From contig CAVSID010000001.1 of assembly GCA_963727915.1 (NCBI GenBank), positions 558,001 through 622,000 on the forward strand: a stretch of 64,000 nucleotides of DNA, written 5' to 3'. A model generated the notes under the pieces. That model saw only the letters and a list, made by a program, of their open reading frames with translations. It made no database searches and was not told the DNA's origin. Position numbers and translations under genes: made by a program. Shown piece after piece: positions 47,952-56,425 of the stretch. The stretch comes from CAWAND01 sp963727915. Its GTDB lineage: Bacteria; Chloroflexota; Anaerolineae; Anaerolineales; E44-bin32. Position 1 is the first letter of the stretch; every line of letters begins with the position of its first letter.

Positions 47952-47986
47952 GAAGCCCCGGGCGGTAGTGCTACCGACGGGGCTTC
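47952..47986 (+). terminator. Terminator after the cold-shock gene
   Basis: GAAGCCCCG and CGGGGCTTC form an outer stem, and CGGTAG with CTACCG form an inner stem, so the whole 35 bases fold into one long hairpin with small bulges. It lies 25 bases after the stop codon. Only a mild T content follows. Confidence 0.65.
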
Positions 47987-48041
47987 ATCGCATATGTATT
48001 TGAGAATTGCGCTAAAAGGGCGCAGCATTGAGGTTTAACCT

Positions 48042-49688
48042 ATGTCAAGCAAATCACTGAGAATCATCCCCATGGGCGGACTTGGGGAGGTCGGCAAGAA
48101 CATGATGGTCGTCGAATACGGGGATAACATCCTCATCATCGACGCAGGTGTCATGTTCCCCGAAAACGACATGTTGGGGATCGACTACATCATCCCCGAC
48201 TTCCGCTATCTGAACGACAAGAAGCATCTCATCCGCGGCATCATCGTGACCCACGGTCACGAGGACCATACCGGTGCGGTGCGCCACATTCTCGAAGCCT
48301 TTCAGGCGCCCATTTACGCCACCCGGCTCACGATGGGGCTGTTGGAGGTCAAGCTCAAGCGCGGCGGCCTGCTCAAAGACGCGCAACTCAACGTCGTCAA
48401 AGCCGGCGACACGGTCAAAATCGGCCCCTTTGAGGTGGAATTCTTTCACGTCAACCACTCCATACCGGATGCGGTCGGGCTGGCGATCAACACTCCCGGA
48501 GGCTTGCTGGTCCACACCGGCGACTATAAGTTCGATCACACGCCGGTGGATGGCTGGCCGACGGATTTCAGCAAGCTGGGCGAGCTCGGTGGACGGGGTG
48601 TCACTGCGTTGCTGGCCGATTCGACCAACGCCGATCGGCCCGGCTGGACTCCTTCCGAGGCCGTCATCGACGGCGCGCTGGACGACGTATTTGAGCATGC
48701 CAAAGGCAGGATCCTCATCGGCACGTTCGCTTCCTTGATCTCTCGCATGCAGCAGGTTGCCAACGCCGCCCAGCGGCACAACCGGGTCATGGCCTTTGTC
48801 GGCCTGAGCATGGTTGAAAACGCCAAAATGGCGCGCCAGCTCGGCTACCTAAAGGTGCCCGACGACTTGCTCGTCAACCTGGATCAGGCCCTCAAGATGA
48901 AGCCATCCAAGGTTGTGCTGATGTGCACCGGCACGCAGGGCGAGCCCACGTCAGTGCTCGCTCGCCTGTCCACCGGATCCAACCGTCAATTCGACATCGA
49001 CCCCGGCGACACGGTCGTGCTCTCGTCCCATCCGATTCCGGGCAATGAAGAGATGGTCCATCGCACCATCAACCGCTTGTTCCAACATGGCGCCAACGTG
49101 ATCTACGACCCCATCGCCCCGGTGCATGTTTCCGGACACGCCAGCCAGGAAGAGATGAAGCTGATGCTTCAGCTGGTTCGCCCCAAGTACTTCGTCCCGG
49201 TCCACGGGGAACTGCGCCATCTGAAACAGCACGCCAAGATGGCCCGCCAGCTCGGCATCCCCGAAGAGAACATCGCCGTGATCGAAAATGGCACACCAAT
49301 TGAATTTGACGATGACAAGATGACCATCGGCGAACGCGTCCCCGGCGGTTACGTGTTCGTAGACGGCAGCGGGGTGGGCGATGTGGGCCCCATGGTGATG
49401 CGTGAGCGCGAGGCCCTGGCACAAGACGGGTTCGTGAGCGTCCACCTCAGGCTGAACGGCCAGGATGGCGAGTTGGCCAGCGGCCCGGAGATTGTCAGCA
49501 AAGGTTTCGTGTTCGTACATGAAGCCGACGAGCTCTTTGAGCAAGCCAAGCGCCGGATTGAGGCCAGCGTGAAGGACGGAGAAGGCGGAAATGTGGCCAC
49601 CCGGGTCGAGAGGGAACTCGGCAAGTTCTTCTACGCCGAAACCGGCCGCCGCCCGACCATCGTGGTCTTCGTCTCTGAAGCCGCTTAG
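48042..49688 (+). CDS. Ribonuclease J
   Basis: RNase J is a metallo-beta-lactamase/beta-CASP nuclease with 5' exonuclease and endonuclease activity in mRNA decay and rRNA maturation. The intact 548-residue product starts RIIPMGGLGEVGKNMMVVEY. GIIVTHGHEDHTGAVRHIL holds the HxHxDH metal site near residues 70-75. FFHVNHSIPDAVGL, LVHTGDYKFD and LLADSTNADRPG follow, with VLMCTGTQGEP as beta-CASP motif A and LLPS-like IPGNEEMVHRTI and VHVSGHASQEEMK later. PVHGELRHL provides the last His. The C-terminal domain is present. The ATG at 48042 fits the family start. It is upstream of a PpiC-type gene with a separate promoter. Confidence 0.93.
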   Translation: MSSKSLRIIPMGGLGEVGKNMMVVEYGDNILIIDAGVMFPENDMLGIDYIIPDFRYLNDKKHLIRGIIVTHGHEDHTGAVRHILEAFQAPIYATRLTMGLLEVKLKRGGLLKDAQLNVVKAGDTVKIGPFEVEFFHVNHSIPDAVGLAINTPGGLLVHTGDYKFDHTPVDGWPTDFSKLGELGGRGVTALLADSTNADRPGWTPSEAVIDGALDDVFEHAKGRILIGTFASLISRMQQVANAAQRHNRVMAFVGLSMVENAKMARQLGYLKVPDDLLVNLDQALKMKPSKVVLMCTGTQGEPTSVLARLSTGSNRQFDIDPGDTVVLSSHPIPGNEEMVHRTINRLFQHGANVIYDPIAPVHVSGHASQEEMKLMLQLVRPKYFVPVHGELRHLKQHAKMARQLGIPEENIAVIENGTPIEFDDDKMTIGERVPGGYVFVDGSGVGDVGPMVMREREALAQDGFVSVHLRLNGQDGELASGPEIVSKGFVFVHEADELFEQAKRRIEASVKDGEGGNVATRVERELGKFFYAETGRRPTIVVFVSEAA

Positions 49689-49700
49689 GCCGACTCAGGT

Positions 49701-49728
49701 TTGCCGCACCCTTTCCGCCGGGTATAAT
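49701..49728 (+). promoter_or_regulatory. Promoter of the PpiC-type gene, leaderless
   Basis: TTGCCG (49701-49706) and TATAAT (49723-49728) are 16 bases apart. The -10 ends ten bases before the ATG at 49739, so the transcript start would lie within about four bases of the start codon. Confidence 0.6.
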
Positions 49729-49738
49729 CCGCAAGACC

Positions 49739-50644
49739 ATGCGCACGGTTCTTCGCCTCTCTCTGGGGCTCCTGGCCCTTGCCCTCGCCGCTTGCGGCGG
49801 CGTCCCTGGCCTGGGCCCCAGCCCAAGTCCGCTGCCCCCCTCACCAACGCCCGTCCCTCCAACCGCTACTTCACCTCCGCCGGCCGCCATCGTCAACGGC
49901 GAGCCGATCCTGTTGAGCGACTACCAGGCGGAGGTGGCACGGTTTGAGGCCGCGCAGTCTGCACGTGGCACCGACCTTGCAACATTGGGGGACTACAAGG
50001 CTCAGGTGTTGGATTCGATGGTCGACCTCCGCCTGCTGGCGCAAGGTGCTCAGCAAGCCGGGGTCAAGATCAGCGACGACGACGTTCAGGCAAAGATCGA
50101 CCAATTGGCCAATGACCTGGGAGGCAACGAGATCATAGGGGCCTGGATGGCGGCCAACAATTATGACGTTTCCAGCCTGCAAAGGGACCTGAAACAGGAG
50201 TTGTTGGCGGCCCAGATGGTGGATCAACTCACGACCGAGGTGCCGAATTCTATGGATCAAGTGCATGCAAGGCATATTCTCGTCGCCACGCGCGCAGAAG
50301 CGGATCAGCTCCGACAACAGATTTCAGACGGAGCCGACTTCGCCGCCTTGGCCGTCGAGAACTCCATAGATTTGAGCACACGTCCGGCGGGTGGCGACCT
50401 GGGCTGGTTCCCTCAGGGGTACCTGACTTCACCCGAGATCGAAGTAGCCGCCTTCTCGCTGCAGCCTGGCGAGGTCAGCCAGGTCGTTGAGACGAAGCTG
50501 GGCTTTGACATTGTGGAAGTCATGGAGCGGGGCTCTCATCCCCTTTCCCCCGACGCCAAACGGCATCTTCAAGCTGCGGCCGTTCAGGATTGGCTGGCAT
50601 CGCAGCGCCAGACGGCTCAGATTGATATACTCGTCAACCCCTGA
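49739..50644 (+). CDS. PpiC-type peptidyl-prolyl isomerase lipoprotein (SurA/PrsA-like)
   Basis: The intact 301-residue protein is an extracytoplasmic foldase. The start RTVLRLSLGLLALALAAC ends in a lipobox, so Cys is lipidated. A Pro/Ser/Thr linker follows, then a SurA-like N-terminal domain (VNGEPILLSDYQAEVARFEA) and a parvulin domain (VHARHILVATRAEADQLRQQ, RPAGGDLGWFPQG, FSLQPGEVSQVVETKLGFDI). These give the isomerase fold that helps secreted proteins reach their native state. It sits downstream of RNase J with its own TATAAT promoter and upstream of an anchored hypothetical protein. Confidence 0.85.
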   Translation: MRTVLRLSLGLLALALAACGGVPGLGPSPSPLPPSPTPVPPTATSPPPAAIVNGEPILLSDYQAEVARFEAAQSARGTDLATLGDYKAQVLDSMVDLRLLAQGAQQAGVKISDDDVQAKIDQLANDLGGNEIIGAWMAANNYDVSSLQRDLKQELLAAQMVDQLTTEVPNSMDQVHARHILVATRAEADQLRQQISDGADFAALAVENSIDLSTRPAGGDLGWFPQGYLTSPEIEVAAFSLQPGEVSQVVETKLGFDIVEVMERGSHPLSPDAKRHLQAAAVQDWLASQRQTAQIDILVNP

Positions 50645-50667
50645 GGCACGGGGCAGGAGGTAGATCG

Positions 50668-51387
50668 ATGAGCGACCAGTACTCTGGGGTCTACAAAACC
50701 AACCGAGGCGGGTTCATTCTCAACTGCCTCACTCTGCTGATCCTCCTGGCGACGCTGGTCGTGGGGGGCGTCTACGCTGCGGTGTTCTTCAATCCCTATC
50801 AGTCCTTCAATCCCTATCCGCCGCCGACGTTGCCGCCGACCCTCGGCCCGCCGACGATCACCCCGACCCCGGAGATCTTCCTGCCGCCCACATGGACGCC
50901 GGCCCCAAGCCTGACACCCGCTGCATCGGCTATACCCACCGAGACACCACTTCCGCCGCCTACCGACACGCCGGTGCCGACCGAAGGGCCACCTGCGCCC
51001 ACGCCCACGGGCCCGCCCTTCAGCCTACAGTCCGGCTCGCCTGTCCTGACCCCGAACATCGCCAACGATCAAGCATGCCAGTGGATGGGCGTTGGCGGGC
51101 AAGCATTCAACAGCGACGGTGAACCTATTCAGGGCTTGGGCGTGCACCTGGAGGGAACGATCGGCGGGCTGCCGATTAAGCTCGACAGCCTGACGGGCAG
51201 CGCCAGCGCCCTCGGGCCGGCCGGCTACGTTTTCAACGTGTCAGACCACCCGATTGCCAGCCAGGGCACCCTGTGGATCCAGCTCAACGACACGGCCGGT
51301 ATCCCACTTTCAGAAAAGGTCTTCCTTGACACCTCGGATTCCTGCGACCAGAATCTCGTGCTGATGAACTGGAAGCAAGTCCGCTAG
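50668..51387 (+). CDS. Membrane-anchored extracytoplasmic protein, function unknown
   Basis: The 239-residue protein has a short basic N-terminus, one membrane helix (FILNCLTLLILLATLVVGGV), a Pro/Thr-rich linker of about 90 residues, and a globular C-terminal domain. The latter starts ANDQACQWMGVGGQAFNSD and ends ITDTSDSC-like DTSDSCDQNLVLMNWKQV; two Cys could form a disulfide. The linker type is common in the Chloroflexota. It follows the PpiC-type gene by 24 bases, so it may be cotranscribed and be a client of that foldase. It is followed by a strong terminator. I do not recognise the C-terminal domain. Confidence 0.6.
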   Translation: MSDQYSGVYKTNRGGFILNCLTLLILLATLVVGGVYAAVFFNPYQSFNPYPPPTLPPTLGPPTITPTPEIFLPPTWTPAPSLTPAASAIPTETPLPPPTDTPVPTEGPPAPTPTGPPFSLQSGSPVLTPNIANDQACQWMGVGGQAFNSDGEPIQGLGVHLEGTIGGLPIKLDSLTGSASALGPAGYVFNVSDHPIASQGTLWIQLNDTAGIPLSEKVFLDTSDSCDQNLVLMNWKQVR

Positions 51388-51412
51388 TTGTGCGTCGCTT
51401 CGTCTGAAATCG

Positions 51413-51441
51413 AAGCGCCCGGGGCGATGGCCCGGGCGCTT
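51413..51441. terminator. Bidirectional terminator between convergent genes
   Basis: AAGCGCCCGGG and CCCGGGCGCTT form an eleven-base-pair stem with a seven-base loop, followed by TAGTTTT on the plus strand. It serves the hypothetical gene on the plus strand and overlaps the DegT stop codon on the minus strand. Confidence 0.75.
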
Positions 51442-52685
51442 TAGTTTTCGCCTGATCCTCGAAGCCGCTTGTCGCCGGCCTTCCCCTCTTCGATCGCCTT
51501 GCCAAGCGCTTCGGCTACCTGCGCCACCTGATCCTGGGTCATGACGCCCGAGAAGGGCAGCGCCAGCCCATGTGCGCCGAGATCCTCGGTGACAGGGAAA
51601 TCTCCGGGCCCATAGCCAAAACGTTCGACGAAGTAAGGCTGAAGATGAATGGGCGGGAAGTAGGGCCGCGTGGGGACGCCAGCTTGGTCGAGCCGAACTG
51701 CGATCCGTTCGCGATCCAGCCCATGACGCAAGTGGATGACATACACGAACCAGCTCATCTGGGTCGTGGTCGGGGCAATCTGGGGCAGCACAACACCCTC
51801 CAATTGCCCCAAGGCGCCTTCATACCATGCGGCCACCTGGTTTCGCCTCACGAGTAGGTCGTCGAGTCGCTTCATTTGGGCGCGTCCCAAGGCGGCGCTG
51901 ATCTCGGGCAGGCGGTAGTTGTAGCCGAGCAGGGAATGCGCAAGCCACGTATCCCCCACGGACCGCCCCTGGTTGCGCAATGCCCGGCAGATCTGCGCCC
52001 AATCCTCCCGATCGGTGACGATCACCCCGCCTTCACCTGTTGTCAGCTGTTTGTTGGGATAGAACGCGAACACGCCTGCATCCCCCAGAGTTCCCGCCGG
52101 CCGATCTCGATAAGCAGCACCTATCGCTTCGCACGAGTCCTCGATCACCTGCAACTCATAGTGGTCGGCAATCTCGTTCAGTTCATCGAAGTCAGCTGGC
52201 TGGCCAAAGACATCCACCGGCAGAAGCGCTTTGAAGCGCCCACCGGGCTGAACGCCTCTGGAAGGTAGCCAACGTTCTGCGGCGGCGCCCCCGGCTGCCA
52301 GATCCGCCGCCGCCTGGCGCGCCAGTTCGGGGTCCATGTTGCCGGTCACGGGATCCACATCCACGAACACCGGTACAGCCCGTTCGTACAGGAGCACATT
52401 CGACGAGGCGACAAAGGAAAAGGGCGTCGTCAGGACGAGGTCGCCGTCGGTGATCCCGGCAGCACGCACGCACAAGTGCAGTCCCGCCGTACCCGAGTTG
52501 ACGGCCACGCCGAAACGCGCCCCGACATAGCTCGCCACCTCGGTTTCAAAGGCTTCGTTGTGCGGGCCCATGCTCAAGCGGGGGGTCTTGAGCACGTCCG
52601 CCACCGCTTGCCGCTCCGCTTCCGTAAGGTCGGGCGACGACATCGGTGCCACCTGCTTCACCTGTTCGTCGCGTGAGTCACTCAT
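51441..52685 (-). CDS. DegT/DnrJ/EryC1 sugar aminotransferase
   Basis: The intact 414-residue PLP enzyme transfers an amino group to a keto-sugar nucleotide. Motifs seen are VAVNSGTAGLHLCVRAAGIT for phosphate binding, VFVDVDPVTGNMDPE, VIEDSCEAIGAAYRDRPAGT with the cofactor Asp, and FAFYPNKQLTTGEGGVIVTD with the Schiff-base Lys. RPYFPPIHLQPYF is a typical family end. The ATG at 52685 overlaps the stop of the upstream lipoyl-NeuD gene, so the two are translationally coupled. Its amino-sugar product is the natural substrate for the NeuD-type acyltransferase domain encoded just upstream. The exact sugar is unknown. Confidence 0.88.
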   Translation of the reverse strand: MSDSRDEQVKQVAPMSSPDLTEAERQAVADVLKTPRLSMGPHNEAFETEVASYVGARFGVAVNSGTAGLHLCVRAAGITDGDLVLTTPFSFVASSNVLLYERAVPVFVDVDPVTGNMDPELARQAAADLAAGGAAAERWLPSRGVQPGGRFKALLPVDVFGQPADFDELNEIADHYELQVIEDSCEAIGAAYRDRPAGTLGDAGVFAFYPNKQLTTGEGGVIVTDREDWAQICRALRNQGRSVGDTWLAHSLLGYNYRLPEISAALGRAQMKRLDDLLVRRNQVAAWYEGALGQLEGVVLPQIAPTTTQMSWFVYVIHLRHGLDRERIAVRLDQAGVPTRPYFPPIHLQPYFVERFGYGPGDFPVTEDLGAHGLALPFSGVMTQDQVAQVAEALGKAIEEGKAGDKRLRGSGEN

Positions 52686-53782
52686 GCGGTCTCTCTTGGG
52701 GGCCAAACAGACCCGGCCCGGATGACGGCCCCGTCCGGCACATCTCGCTTAACGGTGGCCCCGTTCCCAATCAGCGCATCCTGACCCACGTGTACTTCCA
52801 GGTTGACCGTGACGCCCATGCCCACCAGACTTCGATCGCCGATCTGGACCGCCCCAGCGATCAGCGCGCCGGGAGCGATGTTGACACAGCTTCCCACCTG
52901 ACAGTCGTGGGAAACAACCGCCGCCGTGTTGACGATCGAGCCGTAGCCGATGTGGGCTTCGCTCCCCACATAAGCTCGGGGCATCACCTGCACCGCATCC
53001 GACAGGTGGCCGCTTGGCTCGACCACCGACGTAGGATGAACAACCGTCGGGCAATGAAAGCCCGCCTCGTGCAGCCTGCGAAACACGTCTACCCGGCTGA
53101 CGACATTGCCCACGCCTCCAACCGCGTTGACGGCCTGCCGCACACCACGGGCAGCCAGATCGGCGAGCATCTCGGCGCCACCAAGCACCGCCAAGCCCAT
53201 CACGTCGTCCCCGGGCTTGAGGCGGTCGTCGATGACCCCCACCAGTTCAAAACGCCCTGTGGCACGAACCAGATCGATTAGCGACTTGCCATGGCCCCCG
53301 CCGCCGTAGATTACCAGCGCAACCGGATCGTAGTCACCTTTCAATCCAGTGGGCGCGATTTGCCGTCCCGAGCTTTGCCTGCGTACGTCGGCCTCGGTGA
53401 TCAGCGGCCCACGTTCAAAGACGTCCAGCTCAAGCTCCATTTCGAGCGCCAGGCGACGCGCCGGCTGGGTGATCCGCAAACCAGGCGGTACAGGTTTCTC
53501 GCCTGCCAGAGGTTCTTCTTCGGGAGGCATCCAATCCGGACTGGGCGCGATCCAGCACAGCCGATCGCCCGCCCGCAAGCGGTCCCCCTCCTCCGCCCCC
53601 AGGGAAACGATGAAGCCGGCGGCGCTGGCCTCAAGCTCCACAGCTGATTTGGTGGTCTCGAGCGTACACAACACCTGCCCGGGCTCAACTTTGTCCCCGG
53701 GCCGTACGAGAAGCTGAACCAATCGGGCTTCGGGCTCGTTAGTGTTCAGAAGAGGCACCACGACTGCAACGGCGTCAGACAT
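52682..53782 (-). CDS. Hybrid protein: lipoyl domain, peripheral-subunit-binding domain, NeuD/PglD acyltransferase
   Basis: The intact 366-residue protein joins parts of an E2 enzyme to a sugar acyltransferase. Residues 1-78 form a lipoyl/biotinyl domain (LVRPGDKVEPGQVLCTLETT, Lys45 in ETTKSAVELEA as the lipoylation site). Residues about 103-135 (ITQPARRLALEMELELDVFE then RGPLITEADVR) match the peripheral-subunit-binding domain that docks E1 or E3. From about 154, LVIYGGGGHGKSLIDLVRAT begins a PglD/NeuD N-terminal domain, and 250-360 is a left-handed beta-helix of hexapeptide repeats with catalytic-type His292 (VSHDCQVG). The E2 catalytic core is absent. The gene stands between E1 beta and the DegT aminotransferase. 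I infer acyl transfer from acyl-lipoamide to an amino sugar. Confidence 0.85.
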   Translation of the reverse strand: MSDAVAVVVPLLNTNEPEARLVQLLVRPGDKVEPGQVLCTLETTKSAVELEASAAGFIVSLGAEEGDRLRAGDRLCWIAPSPDWMPPEEEPLAGEKPVPPGLRITQPARRLALEMELELDVFERGPLITEADVRRQSSGRQIAPTGLKGDYDPVALVIYGGGGHGKSLIDLVRATGRFELVGVIDDRLKPGDDVMGLAVLGGAEMLADLAARGVRQAVNAVGGVGNVVSRVDVFRRLHEAGFHCPTVVHPTSVVEPSGHLSDAVQVMPRAYVGSEAHIGYGSIVNTAAVVSHDCQVGSCVNIAPGALIAGAVQIGDRSLVGMGVTVNLEVHVGQDALIGNGATVKRDVPDGAVIRAGSVWPPRETA

Positions 53783-53836
53783 CCAACCTCCCGGATCGAC
53801 GGGTAGGCGACAATCGCTTAATGTAGCTCTTCCGCT

Positions 53837-54847
53837 TCATGGCAGCTGGACCCCGCCCGCCAGAGCTACGGCTGCGGAAACCAGGTCCTCGACTTGCGGA
53901 AGCATCGCCTTCTCCAAGCTGGCTGCGGCCGGAACCGGCGTCTCCTGCGCTGCGACACGCCGCAATAGAAGATCGCCTTGCCTGGCCTCCAGACATCTGG
54001 CAGCCACTTCAGCGCCCCAGCCTAGGCTCAGTGTACCTTCTTCGGCCGTGATCAGTCTGCCCGTCGCGTCCAAACTCTCGAACAAGGGTGAGAGGTCGGC
54101 CGGACTGAGCCGGGTGAAGACGACAACCTCAACAAAGATCTCATGTTCGTAGGCCAGGGCGAGCTGAGCCTGGCGTGCTAGTTCAGCCATATACCCATAG
54201 GTCGCCAGCGACACCTGCGGGGACGGGGCGCCGCTCACCTGCATTCGATAGGCGGGGTAGCCGCTCCCAACGCGCGCAATCGTCAGGTCGTCCAAGCTGC
54301 CCAACGGCAGCACGTCTTGGGCGTACAGCAGCTTGTGCTCGACCAGCAGGACCGGATCCTGATCCTGGAGAACCGCATGCTTTAGGACACCGGCGGGGTC
54401 ATCAAGGGCGGAAATTGCCGCCACCGTCAATCCAGGCGCTCCGAGCAGGTGCTTCTCAAGCGATTGGCTGTGTGTCGGCCCGTACCCACGGCCTCCTCCC
54501 ATCGGAGTGCGCACCACCAGGGGGACTCGAACCTGGTCGTTGGTCATCCAGCGTAGTTTGGCGGCATGATTGACGAGTTGATCGGCCGCCAGAAGCAGGA
54601 AGTCGCCGAACATGATTTCCACAACCGGCCTCAGGCCGCGCAGGGCCATTCCGGTTCCCAGCCCCACAATGCCCGCTTCCGAGACCGGCGTGGTGATGAC
54701 TCTGTCCGGAAAGGCTGTCGACAGGCCCTGTGCCACCTTGAAAGCTCCGCCGTAGGGGTCCAAAACGTCCTCACCCAGGAAGTAGACGTTTTCACCCACC
54801 TCCAGGCAGTCACGGAGCGCCCGATTCAGCGCCTGAAGCACGTTCAT
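53837..54847 (-). CDS. 2-oxoacid dehydrogenase E1 beta subunit
   Basis: The 336-residue protein is the transketolase-like beta chain of a pyruvate, branched-chain or related 2-oxoacid dehydrogenase. MNVLQALNRALRDCLEVGE, VYFLGEDVLDPYGGAFKVAQ, VITTPVSEAGIVGLGTGMAL and RGLRPVVEIMFGDFLLLAAD are family motifs for cofactor binding and contact with alpha. GGRGYGPTHSQSLEKHLLGA is also conserved. The ATG overlaps the alpha stop by three bases (ATGA). In the raw sequence alpha and beta appear as one long frame because of a lost base near 54905. The real boundary is clear from alpha's proper ending in the other frame. The downstream gene carries the lipoyl domain. Confidence 0.85.
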   Translation of the reverse strand: MNVLQALNRALRDCLEVGENVYFLGEDVLDPYGGAFKVAQGLSTAFPDRVITTPVSEAGIVGLGTGMALRGLRPVVEIMFGDFLLLAADQLVNHAAKLRWMTNDQVRVPLVVRTPMGGGRGYGPTHSQSLEKHLLGAPGLTVAAISALDDPAGVLKHAVLQDQDPVLLVEHKLLYAQDVLPLGSLDDLTIARVGSGYPAYRMQVSGAPSPQVSLATYGYMAELARQAQLALAYEHEIFVEVVVFTRLSPADLSPLFESLDATGRLITAEEGTLSLGWGAEVAARCLEARQGDLLLRRVAAQETPVPAAASLEKAMLPQVEDLVSAAVALAGGVQLP

Positions 54848-55756
54848 CCCCCGCTCTCCACGGCAGTCTTGATCAGCTCGGGCTCCGCCGGTGGGTCGGC
54901 TTGAGCCTGCTCGAAGGCCGAGTTCGACCTCGGCCTCAACCTGCGCATCAATCGATGCCAGCGTTTCCACCGTCAGCAGGCTGGCGGCCAGTCCTATCGG
55001 ATCGTTCTCACGGAAACGGGCAATTTCATCCGGGTCGCGGGTGTCATCGCCCTTGGAGTGCGGACCGAAACGGTAGGTATCGATCACCAGGGCCTGCGGG
55101 CCGGCCGCCTGGCGGACCCGGTCCAGCAGGGGTCCAACCAGGTCGTGAATGCGCATGACGTCGGTTGTGTCTTCATGGACGATCGGGATGCCAAAGGCTT
55201 CGAATCGCCCATCGATCGTGCCAGCGAGATGGCGCTCGATGGGCGTGCTCTGCGCATAGCGGTTGTTTTCAAGCACGACCAGGATCGGTAGGGACCAGAG
55301 GGCACACATGTTGAGAGCTTCGTAAACCGCCCCCTCGCCCAGTGCACCATCGCCGATGAAGGCGATCACGGCGTGGCCCGAGCCCCGCTCCGCCAAGGCC
55401 ATACCGGCGGCCAATGGCATCGTGCCGCCGAGGATGCCGTTGGCGTAGAAATCACGCCATTGGATGTGCTGGCTGCCCCCGCGCCCCCCGCAGACACCTG
55501 TCTGCCGCCCCATTAGCTCGGCCGCCAGCGCGTGCATCGAGCCGCCGTAGGCCAAGAAATGGCCATGGCAACGATGATTGCTGACCACAACGTCACCCGG
55601 CGCAAGGCGGTCCAAGACCCCGACCGCGTCGGCTTCCTGGCCAATGTAGGTATGTGTGGTGCCGTAGAACAGCCCCTTCGGGAACCATGCCAGGACCCGC
55701 TCTTCAAATCGGCGGATGCGCAGCATGGCCTGATAGAAGTGTTCTGGGTTGGACAT
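54844..55756 (-). CDS. 2-oxoacid dehydrogenase E1 alpha subunit (frame break)
   Basis: The protein of about 303 residues binds thiamine diphosphate and decarboxylates a 2-oxoacid. MSNPEHFYQAMLRIRRFEER is the family start, and FYGTTHTYIGQEADAVGVL and VVSNHRCHGHFLAYGGSMHA follow. FIGDGALGEGAVYEALNMCA opens the cofactor motif GDG...N that ends in VVLENNRYAQSTPIERHL. FRENDPIGLAASLLTVETLA is near the end. Near 54905 the frame changes; the native end reads FEQAQADPPAEPELIKTAVE. No E2 catalytic domain or E3 gene is nearby; the only lipoyl domain in the operon is on the NeuD hybrid. The 2-oxoacid (pyruvate giving acetyl, or another) cannot be read from the sequence. Confidence 0.82.
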
Positions 55757-55834
55757 CGCGTAGGGCACCTGAAGCTAAGCCGCGAGGGCGGTGAATTCGT
55801 CGCCGGCAATCATACCATTTGGGGAATCAAACAA

Positions 55835-55857
55835 GCCGCCCACAGATTGTGGGCGGC
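55835..55857 (-). terminator. Hairpin after the small 60-residue protein gene
   Basis: GCCGCCCACA and TGTGGGCGGC form a ten-base-pair stem with a three-base loop, 21 bases after the stop of the gene at 55879. On the minus strand TTGTTTGATTCC follows, which is moderately T-rich. Confidence 0.7.
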
Positions 55858-55878
55858 CTGAATCTCATCTCTACCGAA

Positions 55879-56061
55879 CTACATATTCTGCTTGGCGAAA
55901 TCGGCGCTCACAATTCGCCAGGCTTCGTGGCTTGCGCCGGGCGCCTTGGTCACAGCGAAATAGCGCTTGGTGCCTTTGGCTTCTTTGACCTCGATGCGCC
56001 ATTCAGCCGAGGTGAACTTCGAGCGGGTCTTCACGTCATAAAACTCGAGCGGGTTCTTCAT
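55879..56061 (-). CDS. Small conserved-looking protein, function unknown
   Basis: The 60-residue product reads KNPLEFYDVKTRSKFTSAEW and later KGTKRYFAVTKAPGASHEAW, a compact basic protein without membrane segments or Cys. AAGGAGG lies five bases before the ATG, and a terminator hairpin follows, so it is a true gene. Its charge pattern hints at nucleic-acid or partner binding, but I recognise no family. It separates the E1/NeuD operon from the glycosyltransferases. Confidence 0.65.
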   Translation of the reverse strand: MKNPLEFYDVKTRSKFTSAEWRIEVKEAKGTKRYFAVTKAPGASHEAWRIVSADFAKQNM

Positions 56062-56425
56062 GGGGCCCTCCTTGTGCTAATCCCTGTCATCGCAGCCGCT
56101 GTAATGAATGGTACTCGGCCTTCTAAGAATGCACAACTTCGTCCTCCGGGTTCATTTCACAATAGGCCTGCCTCCTGTCGGCACGCTCTCACCTTTGCAG
56201 TGTCTGTCACGTCGGAGTGGGCGCTCGCCTGATGTCGTGTGCTTTGTTTCTGCCCACCGAGGGCAGGGACTTGCCTGCTGGTGAGGAATCCCGCTCAGCC
56301 AAGAACAAGCGTTGGCTGTTGTCTTGCGACGTTTGAAGTATACAGGAGAAATCGCCGATTCGCTCGCAAGTCGTTCACCGGTATTATGTAAAGTCCACGC
56401 CCTGGGATTCGCCTACAGCCAGCAG
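56062..56425. other. Intergenic region with a weak hairpin
   Basis: This 364-base gap lies between the sugar-transferase stop and the small-protein start, both on the minus strand. A small hairpin, CTGCCC (56250-56255) and GGGCAG (56261-56266), followed on the minus strand by AAACAAAG, could end the glycosyltransferase operon. No coding frame of note and no clear promoter boxes were found. Confidence 0.35.

Noticed and set aside
53837..55768. A single 643-residue E1 alpha-beta fusion
   Set aside because: Alpha's natural C-terminus and stop are present in the other frame and overlap the beta ATG as ATGA. The fusion is better explained by one lost base near 54905.
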